Source: Coix lacryma-jobi var. lacryma-jobi | Lineage: Eukaryota > Streptophyta > Magnoliopsida > Poales > Poaceae | Direction: 5' to 3' | Length of the DNA stretch: 64,000 nucleotides | Assembly (NCBI GenBank): GCA_009763385.1 | Contig: CM019822.1 | Span: 14,465,950-14,529,949, forward strand | Shown: positions 1 to 12,106 of the stretch, piece by piece | How positions within the stretch are numbered: the stretch's first letter is position 1 | Layout of the letters: each line of letters opens with the position of its first letter | Position numbers and translations under genes: made by a program | The notes under the pieces: model-generated | Database searches by the model: none | The model's input: only the letters and a program-made list of their open reading frames with translations | What the model was told of the DNA's origin: nothing

Positions 1-1806
1 CTCCACCTGCTGTGCCGCAAAGAGCAGCTTCTACGACGACTCACGGCCCCGACACGTCGTATTCCTGGGGGCCGTGGGATCCGTCACCTCGAGCGGTACC
101 CTTTGTACCCGAGGAGGCACCAGCTGCTGTTGAGGGGGAGGCCACTTCGGCTAGGGAGGCGCCACGACACATTCAGCGCCAGCACCCGCCTCAGCAGATG
201 ATCGGCAGCATCGACGAACGCGTCACCCGGTCAAGGCAAATCTCTCACTTTGCTCATTCTGCATTTGTTGCTGATTTTGAACCCCGGGATGTTGGACACG
301 CCTTGACGGATCCGGATTGGGTCAGTGCCATGCATGAGGAGCTTGAGAACTTTGAGAGAAATCGGGTTTGGGTTCTAGTGTCTCCACCTTCTAAGTGTCA
401 TCCTATTGGGACAAAATGGGTTTTCAAAAACAAACAGGGAGAAGATGGCCATGTTGTGAGAAACAAGGCCAGACTCGTAGCCCAGGGATATAGTCAGAAG
501 GAGGGGATAGACTATGAGGAGACATTTTCTCATGTAGCATGTTTGGAGGCTATTAGGATACTCTTGGCTTTTGCTGCATCCAAAGGTTTCAAACTTTTTC
601 AAATGGATGTCAAGAGTGCCTTCTTAAACGGCTACATAGAAGAGGAGGTGTATGTTAGACAACCCCCCCGGTTTTGAAAATCCCAAGTTTCCAAACCATG
701 TCTTTAAACTTCACAAAGCTGTGTATGATTTGAAACAAGCCCCTAGAGCCTGGTATGATAGGTTAAAAACCTTTTTGCTTGCTAAGGGTTTTAAAATGGG
801 ATGTGTAGATAAAATGCTCTTTCTCCTCAAGCAAGGCACTGATACTCTCTTGGTCCAAATTTACGTGGATGATATCATTTTTGGTGGTTCTTCTCACGCT
901 TTGGTTGCCAAGTTTGCAGACACTATGAGCAGCGAGTTCGAGATGAGCATGATGGGCGAGCTGACGTTTTTCCTCGGGTTGAAAATCAAGCAATCCCGGG
1001 AAGAGACGTTCGTGCACCAGGGCAAGTACACCCGCGACATTCTGAAGAAGTTCGATATGGGTGAGGCCAAGCCTCTTCCAACACCCAAGTCAACCACGAC
1101 GGCCCTGGATGCGGACAAGGAAGGAGAAACAGTGGACCAGAAGGAGTACCGGAGTATGATCGGGTCGCTACTGTACCTGACGGCGACACGCCCGGACATT
1201 CAGTTCTCGGTGTGCCTCTGCGCGCGCTTTCAGTCATCGCCGCGCACTTCGCACCGTCAGGCAGTCAAGCGCATTATGAGGTACTTATCCTTCACTCCAG
1301 AGTTCGGGATTTGGTATTCTGCTTCTTCCAACCTCTCCCTTTGCGGTTATTCCGATGCTGATTTTGCAGGTTGCTGTATTGAGCGCAAGTCCACTTCTAG
1401 GACTTGCCAGTTTATTGGTTCTTCTCTTGTATCGTGGTCTTCTCGCAAGCAGTCTAGTATCGCCCAGTCTACCATGGAGGCTGAGTATGTTGCTGCGGCT
1501 AGCTGCTGTTCCCAGTTACTCTGGATGATGGCCACTTTGCGTGATTTTGGTCTGAGCTTTTCTCGTGTTCCATTGCTTTGTGACAGCACGAGTGCGATTA
1601 GCGTTGCTAAGAACCCCGTGCTTCACTCGAAGACCAAACACATTGATGTGCGCTTTTATTTTCTGCGAGATCACTGTGAGAAGGGTGATATCGACCTTCG
1701 TCATGTCGATACTCATCATCAGCTTGCTGATATTTTCACCAAGCCTTTGGACCAATCAACTTTTAATCGGTTGAGAGATGAGCTTGGTGTGTGTTTCCCC
1801 TTTTAG
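1..1806 (+). pseudogene. copia polyprotein C-terminal part: reverse transcriptase and RNase H (frameshifted)
   Basis: This is the end of a Ty1/copia polyprotein. It would copy element RNA into DNA in cytoplasmic virus-like particles. The first ~100 codons are the low-complexity linker between integrase and RT. RT starts near 330 (MHEELENFERNRVW, then GTKWVFK) and carries the catalytic YVDD at 862-873. The RNase H domain occupies about 1340-1790, with the copia signatures SDADFAGC, SSIAQSTMEAEYVA and TKHIDVRFYF and the end motif ADIFTKPL. The frame breaks near 661-668: a run of seven Cs where six would keep frame, so one extra C separates the QPPRF and PPGFENP readings. The stop is at 1804-1806. 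Integrase and gag lie outside the window. The frameshift makes this copy non-functional unless suppressed. Confidence 0.93.
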
Positions 1807-1994
1807 ATGGGGGAAACATTTTGACTCTTGTGTGATACACTGACTTTGTGTTTTCAGTTGTTTTTGCTTCTTTTTGGGTTTCTTCATGCATCTTTGCATT
1901 TTAGCATACGCTTTTACATTCTGAGCTTCATGAATATAGTCTGAGGAATGTGACTATGCTCTGTGTAGTTTTTGCTCTGATGCTTTATGATGAT

Positions 1995-2651
1995 TGTTGA
2001 CGCTGGTTATCTATCAAAATTAGAGGATAAATAAATATGAAAAGGGCATGAATTCAATCACCAACAAAGGTTTAGGATTTTAATTGACAATATTCCACGA
2101 GTTTTGGTGAATTATGATTCTGTAGGGACTAAACCAGGAAACCAGCGCTGATTGCTTCCCCTAGAAGGAAACCGACGGGAGATAACGCAACCGCCACGTC
2201 AGGAAGTTTCTAGAAGACTCCAGGGGACACCAGAAGACACCAGGAGGTCGACCACCATGAGAGGATGAAAGGTGGGACCGACCGGTCCCACCATGAGACC
2301 GGTCGGTCTCCCCCCGGGCCCGCTGGCTTCCGTCTTCTGCAAGCTTCCTCCACCGAACCCTAGGACTCATCTCCACCGTCCCTAAAGTCGGTTTGATCCA
2401 ACGGCTGCGGTTGATCCTTCAGGGCTATATAAGCAGCCCCAGACCCCCCTCTCCAGGCATCTCCCTCTTCATTATTCATCTCCACATCAGAAACTAGGGT
2501 TACAATGTAGAAGTAGAGGTCCCTCTAGATGAATCTCTTCTAGTTCATCTAGAATTAGATCTAGTTCATCTAGTTGTAATCAAGAGCCAGCTATCAAGTA
2601 GAAGACTAGATACCCCTCAAGTAGGATTAGAATCTAGTCTTTTCTAGAACT

Positions 2652-2697
<46 letters not shown>

Positions 2698-3340
2698 GAG
2701 ATCAAGAGGAAGCTCCGGCCTGTCGGATCAACTTCTTCATCTTGTACCTGTGGATTCAAGTTCTTCATCGACTTGCTTCAACGATTGTTTCGGTAATCAA
2801 CATCTATATTTAAGTTTGAGCTATTGTTCTTATTATTCTTAAGGTTTATGACTCTCTTTTGAGTACTTTAATTCTAGTCATTCTAGAGTTAGAGTAGTTG
2901 GATAGTGTAAGCGTGGTGCTTAGACTTGATAGCTCATAAATGTCTCCTATAACGCCGGTAGTAGTGGTAGTTCACAAGGGTGACTCTTATAGCCTTGTTG
3001 ATTCTTCTATAGTCCACTTACCCGTGTGTAGGCTCGGTAGGATTATACATTTGCATAAAAGAATCATACTCTGTTTGTGACCTTTTATGGCAACTTCCCC
3101 ATTAAGAATAATATAAACATATCACTCTTAAGTTGGATTTAGATAACCTTAGTGATCCCCTCTATACTTTTAGCTTCTCCGTCCTTGTTAGTTACTCAGG
3201 GGTTATACACTTAAGACTCCACGCTATCCGTTCCCTTGGGTTCGATATTAAAACTGGGTTACTCTGGTGAAGTGCTACATCGGTAGATCTTATCTGTGCG
3301 CTTGCGGATAAAGTAGAGTGTGCGTTAATTTATACCAACA
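1995..3340 (+). repeat. element A 5' LTR
   Basis: 1346 bp, from TGTTGACGCTGG to TTATACCAACA. A TATA box TATATAAG lies at 2426-2433, so transcription probably starts near 2460. The GACCGGTCCC and GAGACCGGTCGG pair near 2276-2313 forms an inverted motif. The LTR is 23 bp longer than its partner, mostly from the GA run. Confidence 0.95.
2653..2694 (+). repeat. GA microsatellite inside the A 5' LTR
   Basis: An uninterrupted AG/GA run of about 40 bp. The 3' LTR has a much shorter run at about 12767-12782. The two LTRs were identical at insertion, so the difference arose afterwards by slippage. Confidence 0.9.
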
Positions 3341-3348
3341 AGCATTTT

Positions 3349-3366
3349 TGGCGCCGTTGCCGGGGA
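3349..3366 (+). other. element A primer-binding site (tRNA-Asp type)
   Basis: TGGCGCCGTTGCCGGGGA begins 8 nt after the LTR end. It is complementary to the 3' end of plant tRNA-Asp(GTC), as I recall that tRNA. This primer choice is usual for Athila-type elements. Confidence 0.88.
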
Positions 3367-5323
3367 ACGGTAGATCATCTTACGTCTTAAGTATAACCTT
3401 GTAATCATACTTTTATCTTTTTCCTTTTTTTTGTCCCAGTCTTTTCATTATTTTTGTTTTCATTCTTATGAATGTTGTTTTTGAATTCCACTCTTATCTA
3501 TCACTACCCCATGAGCAAGCTATAACCAGTAGAATCCTTATACCCCATCATAATACCTGGTTATGAGCTATGCCTACCTTTCTGCTGCACTGTCCTTGTA
3601 ATGAGTATAGAATTATAATTGTGAAAATATTCCTTCGCGTACTTTTGGCACTAACCTTTCCAGGTCTGGAGCAGAAAAGAACGAAGGAACAACAAACACA
3701 AGGTATGTCCCACCAATCATCATGCAACATTGAATTACAGGCTTTCTAAGAATATTTCTTGTCATGTTGCTATGTTGGTTGTCCCTACCTTTAGGATATG
3801 CTCGTATACTCTTTCATCACCATCTGAATAAATCTCTACAATGCTTTCATGTTATCTTTATTTGCTATAGTATATTCTTTTGTTTTGAAGTATTATCATA
3901 CACCTTTTAAATTAGGCATGGAGCTTAGTTTAACTGTTTTCATGAATTAAAGTAAGACATGGTGTCTGGTTTGATTCTTGAGCTAAAAGGTGTGCTGATT
4001 TTACCTCTAAAGGCTTTTAAATTAAGTATGGTGCTTAGGTTAAAATGCCTTCCTAAATCAAATTAGACGTGGTGTCTAGGTTGATTTCTGAACTGATAGT
4101 ATGCTATAGTAGATATTGGATATTTTGTTGGACTAACCCCTGTAGGAAACTTTCAATATCAATTCGGTAAAGTCTGGAGATGAACTCACACTGGAGATGA
4201 AGCAAGGCATACAATGAACTTCAACAACTTTGCACAATGAAGACTCAGCTCATTCATCATGGATGAAAGAACTGTGAGTATCGGAGTTTATTTATTTTGT
4301 CTTCTACTGCAAGTTATCTTTTGCCTTGAATCATGTTAAAGTGCAGCCAACACATAAATTACTAGTCTACGCTAAAATAATCCTAAAAACATCTTTTTAT
4401 TAGCATAGATGCAAAATACATAAGTTATGGATAACAACCCATGCTTCAAATTCTTGCAATCCTTCGAGTATATATCCACTAACGTTATGCAGGAGAGAGA
4501 TTTTGTTCATCCATGGTTTGGTCTAAACATTGAAGATCCAGAACCCAAACTATAGACACACAAACATACTCTCAGATCACAAATGGTGCTAGCCTAGCTT
4601 TGAGTCTTGCTTGGGCGCTGATGACAAACATGATGCAACTTACCTCATACGAGACAACCCATGCCTGCAACCATCAATGCCCAAGACATCAAGACAAGAA
4701 GTGGAAAGTTATCTTCTCTTGTCATCAAGAGCTAGCTTGGGAGACAAGATGGTACCACTACAACAATAGCAAGATCTACAAGTCAAACACATGAACATAT
4801 TGTAGGAAGTCCATCTACAGCACAAGCCAGCCTGGGAGAGACAATTCCGTTGTCTAGATGTGTTTCACAATCAACGGGAGGAAGGAGAAACCCAACTTCA
4901 AACATATTGATCTTCTACCCACCACTTTGATCAGTACAAACCACTATATGCTGCCCCAGTCAAGAAGCGAAGTATGATCCATCACTCATTATTGGAAGAT
5001 CGTTCTTGAACACCATCAATGTTATCATCTTTATCGGACCTGGAGAAGTCAACTTTTGGATCTTTCGCTACACCTTCAACATCTACAACACTTATGAGCA
5101 GCCATAGAGAACCAAGAGAAGACATCGAAAGGAGAACCATCTGCCAAGAATTGAGGAGGGCATCATAAAGGATGAAGCCACTACACCGCAAGAGTTAGAA
5201 GATGAAGAGATTACCTAAGTTAGCAAATCAAGAAGAACTGCCGATAAGATCTCCATCATATAGACACTGTTGAGAGGACAAGCCTCAGTTGTGACATTAC
5301 AAGACAAAAGACTCTAATGGAGG
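3367..5323 (+). other. element A internal region, left part, without recognisable genes
   Basis: No open frame over about 70 codons and no gag motif that I can recognise. A diverged tandem duplication of about 110 bp is visible: TTTAAATTAGGCATGG near 3907 and TTTAAATTAAGTATGG near 4017, each followed by a matching GTGTCTGG/GTGTCTAGG block. The rest looks like decayed or non-coding leader sequence. Confidence 0.6.
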
Positions 5324-5772
5324 TGTGGGGATATAGACCCTAGGGTACCATACGATGGTACATGGGCCTCACCATGGCGGTCGTCCGGCCCACATGATGA
5401 GGACGTGCGGCGCACGACATGCACCGCACGACAGTTGTAATCTAGATACAGTACCAACTCGGATACTTACCATGTAACTCTGTCCCTTCGGAATATATAA
5501 GGAGGGGCAGGGGTCCTCCGAGAGGACAAGTGAGACATGGGAGAGCAGATCATAGATCATAGGTCATAAGCCACAAGCCAGATCCAATCAATACAACTCG
5601 ACGCAGGACGTAGGGTATTACGCTAACCTAGCGGCCCGAACCTGGATAAACCTCTGTGTTCATCTACTTTTGCCTTGCGTCAACGTCTGGGTCGTCGTCT
5701 TGCGCACCTTCCCTGCTAATCTACCACCTTGGGCATAACCCTAGGTGGACTATCGGCGATATTTCGTCGATA
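5324..5772 (+). repeat. element D 5' LTR
   Basis: Starts TGTGGGGATATAG and ends CGTCGATA. The terminal CA has become TA (C to T at 5771), while the partner LTR keeps CGTCGACA. A TATA box TATATAAG is at 5494-5501. Confidence 0.93.
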
Positions 5773-5773
5773 G

Positions 5774-5791
5774 TGGCGCCCACCGTGGGGC
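5774..5791 (+). other. element D primer-binding site (tRNA-Lys type)
   Basis: TGGCGCCCACCGTGGGGC lies one base after the LTR. It matches the complement of the 3' end of tRNA-Lys(CTT) over 18 nt, as I recall that tRNA. Confidence 0.85.
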
Positions 5792-6390
5792 ATGTGCGTA
5801 CGGACGCCATGACGACTCAGATGGTTTCCTTCCTCGTTTCCATGACTCTTCCGGAGGCTTCACGTTCGTCGTCGGGTCGTTCTTCTGGACCATTGACGTC
5901 GACGGCGCCGCCAGGGCCGTGGAGGCAGTGCAGGCTTTCCCTGTGCCGAACGGATCTGCTTCCACCACTTCAGCGTCGGCGAGACCAGCCTCGACATCTC
6001 TTCGAGGTCATCTTCCCCGGTGCTCCGACCACGCTTCCCCGCTATCGGGGACGGCGTGTCGACAATACCGATCTGATCTAATCCATCGATCGGGTCACAA
6101 CAGGCATCACCGACACTCTCGCTCTCGTAGATCTGATCAGAGATCGATCTCCGAGCACGACATTGTCGTACCTCTCGTTCCGACCTCCAACCGTGTCGCA
6201 ATGATGATCGCCGTAATAATCGGCGCTATGACGACCACGACCGGGAAGAAAGATCGAGGGTTAGGCAACTCCATCACCGTCGACAAGAAGACATCGTTGG
6301 CTCGGCTGATCAGCCACGTGGTAGATCCATCTACGACAAGGTTGCCAAGAAGCTGCTCGACGACTCGTGCTCTACGCTCGCTTTGATCAT

Positions 6391-6610
6391 CTACGAGCCA
6401 GAAGCAAGCCATCACGTGGTCGTCGAGCCGAAGACGAGCCATCGACGAGCCAACGAGCCAGCGAGCCACCCGCGAGCCTACGAGCCAAAAGCAAGCCATC
6501 ACGTCATCGACGAGCCAACGAGCCAAAAGCGAGCCAAAAGTGAGCCATCGTCGAGCCACCAACGAGCTGACGTCGAGCCATCGGCGAGCCACCAACGAGC
6601 CACGACAAGC
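6391..6610 (+). repeat. short CGAGCCA tandem repeat in element D
   Basis: About twenty irregular copies of GAGCCA spaced 7-18 bp, often as CGAGCCAACGAGCCA. The array explains the overlapping serine/arginine-like and histidine-rich frames on both strands. Confidence 0.8.
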
Positions 6611-7289
6611 CATCGCGTCGTCATCGTCTCACCGCCATCCTCGCCGACCGCTCGTTGTTGACTCGTCGCCGTCCTCGACGCCTCTCGTCGACCACGCCTA
6701 CTCGACCACGACTTCGACACGTCTACAAACAAAAGCTAAGTATTATCTTTTACATCAATCAAATATTCCTTCGATCGTTATATATCTCTAGATATCATCA
6801 CGATGACTCTTCATTATTTCTCACCATATATATATTCATCCTGAGGATGACATATGCGTTTTCCCGAGCAGCCACGTTTACACTCGTGCTTTCCAGAGAC
6901 GGCCCTGTCTCCGGCTCCTCCCTACACGTGAATGCAGCTCCGCGCTCTGCGTTACGGGTGGTCGGAAGCGGCTCCTCGGTGACGCTGGTGCTCTTACGCG
7001 TGCCTGGGCTCCCCGCCTCATGCTCCGGAGTTATCGGCTAGCCGGGGCTGGCGACTCAGTTACAAACGAACTGCTCGAGAGAATTTTATTTAATGTTGAG
7101 CATTCAATCCAGCTGACTGACCGCTGAGTGGCACATGCTGTTTCTTTACCGCTAAAGTTTTCTCCATATTTTATTTGTACGTCATGTACTACCATTCTTC
7201 ATGTTTGTTTTACAGGGACCATGTTCGGTCTGCGAGCTAATTCTTTATGCTCGGGGACTGGACCAGTCACGATGGACGAGAAGATCATC

Positions 7290-7915
7290 GTTTGGGACCA
7301 CCTGGCGCTCGGACTTCGTCGCCGACCTGCTGGTCGCTTTGCTCGGTGCTCATTACCTGGTGCTCGGACTTCGTTGCCGACCAGCTGGTCGTACTCTTCG
7401 ACGCACATTGACGGTTATACCGAGAGCTCACCAGCTGAGCTGGGAACTCCTCGGTGCTCGAGTTCGTCGACCACCTGGTCGCTTCGCTCGGTGCTCACCA
7501 CCTGGCGCTCAGACTTCGTTGCCGACCAGCTGGTCGTACTCTTCGACGCACATTGACGGCTATACCGAGAGCTCACCAGCTGAGCTAGGGACTCCCCGGT
7601 GCTCGGGTTCGTTGACCACCTGGTCGCTTCGCTTGGTGCTCACCACTTGGTGCTCGGACTTCGTCGCCGACCAGCTGGCCGTACTCTTCGACGCTCATCG
7701 ACTGCTACACCGAGAGCTCACCAGTTGACCTGGGGTCTCCTCGGTGCTCGGGTTCTTCACGCCAACATCGTTAGCAGCGCTGGTCGGATTGCTCGGTGCT
7801 CACTGCCTAGTGCTCATACTTCATCGCCGACCAGCTAGCCAGACTCCTCGACGTTCATCTACGGCTACACCGAGGGTCACCAGCTAACCTGGGGACTGCT
7901 CGGTGCTCGGACTCG
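7290..7915 (+). repeat. ~145-bp tandem repeat in element D
   Basis: The landmark ACCGAGAGCTCACCAG recurs at 7419, 7564 and 7709, then as a variant at 7869. The period is 145 bp three times and about 160 bp for the last. Each unit also holds GGTGCTCGGACTTCGTCGCC and GACCAGCTGGTC, a palindromic core. A 145-bp period is not a multiple of three, which argues against coding. Confidence 0.85.
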
Positions 7916-8129
7916 TCGTTCGGCAACCTGCTCGGACGGCATGCTGCTTTCACCATAGTGGATTTATCTTTTTTATAAGTCTGCTACAAGATTTATTCTT
8001 CATCTTCTAGCAGCCTTGGGGACTACCGTGTATACATGGCGCTCGACCGCGCATGTATATAAGTCTGATTATTTTCAAGACCCTGGCACCACGTGACCGA
8101 GTCACCTGCTGTCAGGCTCGGGGACTAGC

Positions 8130-8578
8130 TGTGGGGATATAGACCCCAGGGTACCATACGATGGTACATGGGCCTCACCACGGCGGTCGTCCGACCCACA
8201 TGATGAGGACGTGCGGTGCACGACATGCACCGCACGACAGTTGTAATCTAGATACAGTACCAACTCGGATACTTACCATGTAACTCTGTCCCTTTGGAAT
8301 ATATAAGGAGGGGCAGGGGTCCTCCGAGAGGACAAGTGAGACACGGGAGAGCAGATCATAGATCATAGGTCATAAGCCACGAGCCAGATCCAATCAATAC
8401 AACTCGACGCAGGACGTAGGGTATTACGCTAACCTAGCGGCCCGAACCTGGATAAACCTCTGTGTTCATCTACTTTTGCCTTGCGTCAACATCTGGGTCG
8501 TCGTCTTGCGCACCTTCCCTGCTAATCTACCACCTTGGGCATACCCCTAGGTGGACTATCGGTGATATTTCGTCGACA
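8130..8578 (+). repeat. element D 3' LTR
   Basis: 449 bp, TGTGGGGATATAG to CGTCGACA, with TATATAAG at 8300-8307. It is followed by the GGAGG duplication. Confidence 0.93.
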
Positions 8579-9595
8579 GGAGGCACTCGAGTAGCAGCTC
8601 TAAATTCAAGTCTCTTGCCAACCCAATGATTAAAGGAAAACAAGAAAGGTTGACAAGAGAAGAATACGGAACTGTCCCTACATCCTCATAGTACAAAATT
8701 GATACAAGAAAGACAGAGGATCCTAGACAGCATACTCAAAGAACAATGCTCCTTCACTGATAAGTCGACACAAGAGAAGGAAGGTCGATACCTCTAAAGA
8801 TGATTCCACTGTGATCTTCCTCCTCTCAATCACACTGTGAGACAAACAAGAGAAGACAAGCCATTCATAAACAACAACCAGCTAGACAAGAGAAGCTTCC
8901 ACAGGGTGGTTCGACACATCACTCTTCAATAACAAAGTAACATTTCAAGGTAAGTGACCATCACTTTAAAAGCTCCTTCTTGATTCTAGTATGAATATAA
9001 ATAAAGAACTAAACATGTTTAAGTTGCACCTCACTTGATCCAACTTAATCAACTCAACATGTTCAGTTCTTTGATCTTTGTTTCTAGCTTTACTCTCTTG
9101 TATCTCACTGTCTTAACTAAATGAGCTATAATATTGTGCATCCAACCTTTGGAAGATGATATATCTCAATTATGAAAAGATCGACACTTTATGCATAGAT
9201 TATCCTTCCTTGGGTTAAGTAATTTGATCTATTAAATATTTTAAGATGCTACTTTCAAGCTCATCCTCTGATCCTATCACTCATGTTAGGATTGAATGGA
9301 ACACATAAACAACAAGTTTGTCTTGTGCAATGTGCCTAAGGTTAGAGAGGAATAAACAAAACTTTTGGTTCTGTTGGTGTTTTTCCACCAACAGAGCCCA
9401 TGCACTTGATCTCTACCTTGTCTTTATGAGCAGAACACACTCTTGAGCAAACATGGAGAAGTTTATCACTCCCAAATTCTACAGAATAAAGGTCCTAAAT
9501 CTACAAGAACATGCACACTGAGCAAGATGCTGTCAGCTTCCACAATTAACTTCAAACTGCTGGCCGAATGAATCAAGAGGCATAAACAAGAAGGA

Positions 9596-9961
9596 ATGAT
9601 GGAAGACGTCGTAGTCAGAATTAGAGGTCATGAAGTCCCCACAGACTTCTTGATCCTCGACATGGGAGAAGACGATGATGTCCACCTCATCCTAGGAAGA
9701 TCATTCCTCTACACTACAAGTACAATCATCTACAAGAGAAAATTCATTTTCACTTTCCTGGAGAAAAGGCACGATGCACCTTCATCAACTAAATGCCCAA
9801 TGAAGCACCCAAGAAGAATAGAAGTGAAAGACGCCGCTCTCAACGCCAAAGAAGACAAACTATCGAGAATAGAGAGGTCAATCACGAAGAAGAAGCTATC
9901 GACACTGTCCCAGAAAAGAAAGAACAAAAGAAACCTCAAGACAGTGAGCCACAGGAAGTGA
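9596..9961 (+). pseudogene. Athila-type protease fragment in element A
   Basis: The first 55 residues resemble the end of the Athila aspartic protease domain: VPTDFLILDM, then LILGRSFLYT, then a K-rich strand. The same order, VPVDFVVLDI then LILGRPFLST, occurs in F at about 28040-28110. The catalytic DTG/DLGA part is missing upstream. The remainder is lysine-rich low complexity. It is a relic and the only trace of coding capacity in A. Confidence 0.72.
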
Positions 9962-12092
9962 AGACTCAGACCAAGAAAGTATGGAAGAAAATGTCTGCAC
10001 CTAAGAGGTACAATCGATAACAACTTTCTAAACGTCTGACATACCTTGGGAGGTCTGAACCAAGGGAAGGTCCAGTTCGTCGGACCTAAATATCCGAACC
10101 TACGCCAAAAGGTAAAATCGGTAGTTATCCTCATATTTACTTTTCTGCATATTTCTCATATTTAATTCTTAGTTATTTATTGCATCATCATATTTAATTC
10201 ACAAACATTTTAATTTCTGCATTGCATTAGAAAAGAAAATAAAAATATTGCATTTGTTACACTACATCATAAACCATGAAGCCCCATGTGAATAATTCTA
10301 TGGTGTGTAAAAACCCACATGAATATTCACCGTGGTGGCATAAAAAATATATAATAATAATAATACTAAAAATAAATATGCATACATTCATCCTGTTGTA
10401 TTTTCTCTTGCATCATAAAAATATAAAAACATAAAAATATTGAGAAAGAGATCTTACTAAAATTCTGGACAACTAAGGCTTGAGTGGCCAACCGCTAATG
10501 CTTAATCTGTTCCACAAGTTTTGTTGTCTATTTGAGTTTCACAGGATTTAAAAGGCCAAGAAAAGCTGACAAGCAAGTGAATGCCCCATCCACTGTTGGA
10601 GCACTATCTCAACAAACATCAACATCAATCAAAGCTCTAATAGAGGAAGGACATATCCACTGCCAGTCTGCTACATTGCAAGATCGAACGACTACGTCAA
10701 CATTCAGCTTGGGGGAAGGCACCCTCATGTATCCACGTAAGTATCTTTATCCTCTTAAGTTTTTCATTCCATAAACAAATTCAAAACACTAAAAATATGT
10801 GAGCACATGAAGGTTCACTCTTAAAAAAGAAAACACCAAAAAATATGAGCACATGAAGGCTCACCCTTAAAAAGAAAAGAACAAAAATATATGGGCACAT
10901 GAAGGCTCAACGCTATTAAGGAAACCAGCTTGGGGGAGACGCACCCCCGTTATCTTCGTATGATTCAGGTATGTCTTTACTATTACTACTACTATTATCA
11001 TTAGCTTATATATTATATCTTAAAGTGTGTTAGATTAAATAAATAAAATAGTGTGTCTAGTTTGTTTTAAGAAGTTGATGACCAAAGAAGAACCCTCTCT
11101 CTAATCTTTTGCATGGAAATGATGAATAGTTGCTCTATCTAATTTCTTTCAAGTACCTAGCCTTCAAAGCATGAGTTCTCCTAATTAATAATGATGCCTT
11201 AAAATAAAATTAAATGCATGGTTGGCAAATACTTAATCTAAGGTCTAGGTAGTTGGGATATGACATATGATGATCTGAGCTGCTATTATCTTGTTCTAAG
11301 CAACACTAGAGTTCCGGAGATTTCTAAATGTAAACATGACTAATAATTGCATTAAGTTAAATTAAGCTTTGTGACCCTGTGAGATGTTATCTTGCCATTG
11401 AATTGAGATCACTTACACATTTCATCCATCTTTCGCATAAATGCTCATAATTATCTGTTGCTACCCTCTTAGAAGTTTGTTGGAAGCATGTAGCTATTAA
11501 AAAAAGAAAAAAAAAGAGAGAGAGATCCGAGGAAATAAAAAGGGACAAGTGTCTGAAACCACAAAAAGATAGATCCCGAGGAAATAAAAAGGGACAAGTG
11601 TCCGGAACCTCGAAGGAAAAGAAAAAAAAAGAGAAAAAAAAGGGTCAGAAAAAATGGGCACGTGCCCGACAGTAGAATTAGCCTAATAGCCATATGTCTC
11701 TGATAAACAGAAAAGAGTGAATATATTCAAAAGAGCATCTGACTCTATTTTTCCATACACATGCACTTCTTGATTCAATGGTTGGTTGACTTCCTCTTTG
11801 GATCCATTGTTTAATTTGACAACACATGTATTAATGCTTTTGAAAAAAAATTAATTAAAACTCCGGGATAAAGGTGAAGTGAAAGAACTAGAGACATAGT
11901 GCTTGATTTGATCGTTCAATCTCTCAATTATTCAAGACCTAAGCTAAGAGCAATAAGCCCCATGAAGAATAACATGATATGTTTCGGAGAATTTTTGTTT
12001 AACGGCAGGGATACTTGTTGGAAGTGAAGATATAGTAGCAACTCCTGATCCATTGATAAGTTTTGGTTTTGCTAAGGGACTAGCAAAGGGTA
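9962..12092 (+). other. element A internal region, right part: non-coding with local repeats
   Basis: No convincing gene. Three diverged copies of a roughly 50-bp unit around GAGCACATGAAGGCTCAC lie at about 10797-10915. CAGCTTGGGGGA motifs at about 10704 and 10925 look like internal PPT copies with a following GCACCC. A 48-bp direct repeat, GAGGAAATAAAAAGGGACAA, occurs at about 11529 and 11578. The region is A/T-rich, as is usual for Athila-type 3' regions. Confidence 0.65.
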
Positions 12093-12106
12093 AGCTTGGG
12101 GGAACT
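12093..12106 (+). other. element A polypurine tract
   Basis: AGCTTGGGGGAACT directly before the LTR start at 12107. It is the last of the CTTGGGGGA motifs in the 3' region. Confidence 0.8.

Larger units (their letters stand above)
5792..8129 (+). other. element D internal region: repeats, no gag or pol
   Basis: Several overlapping open frames exist here (for example 5745-6386 and 7201-7728), but they have no family motifs, overlap one another and follow the repeat composition, so I do not call genes. Two repeat blocks dominate and are listed separately. The stretch 6740-7280 shows nothing I can recognise. Confidence 0.65.
5324..8578 (+). mobile_element. element D: small non-autonomous LTR retrotransposon
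   Basis: A complete 3255-bp insertion inside A. LTRs are 5324-5772 and 8130-8578, both 449 bp, with about 11 differences by eye, ten of them transitions. The TSD is GGAGG (5319-5323 and 8579-8583). A tRNA-Lys-type PBS follows the 5' LTR, and CTCGGGGACTAGC precedes the 3' LTR. The internal 2.36 kb is mostly tandem repeats with no gag or pol. The short LTR and absent genes recall Dasheng-type LARDs, which is a tentative comparison. Confidence 0.93.

Noticed and set aside
3349..3366. tRNA-like sequences near LTRs (tRNA-Asp, -Lys, -Arg, -Met ends)
   Set aside because: They are only 12-18 nt complements of tRNA 3' ends at LTR edges, so they are primer-binding sites, not tRNA genes.
5656..7838. 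Series of open frames of 60-213 codons in element D
   Set aside because: They follow the tandem repeats, overlap in different frames and the 145-bp period breaks any single frame.
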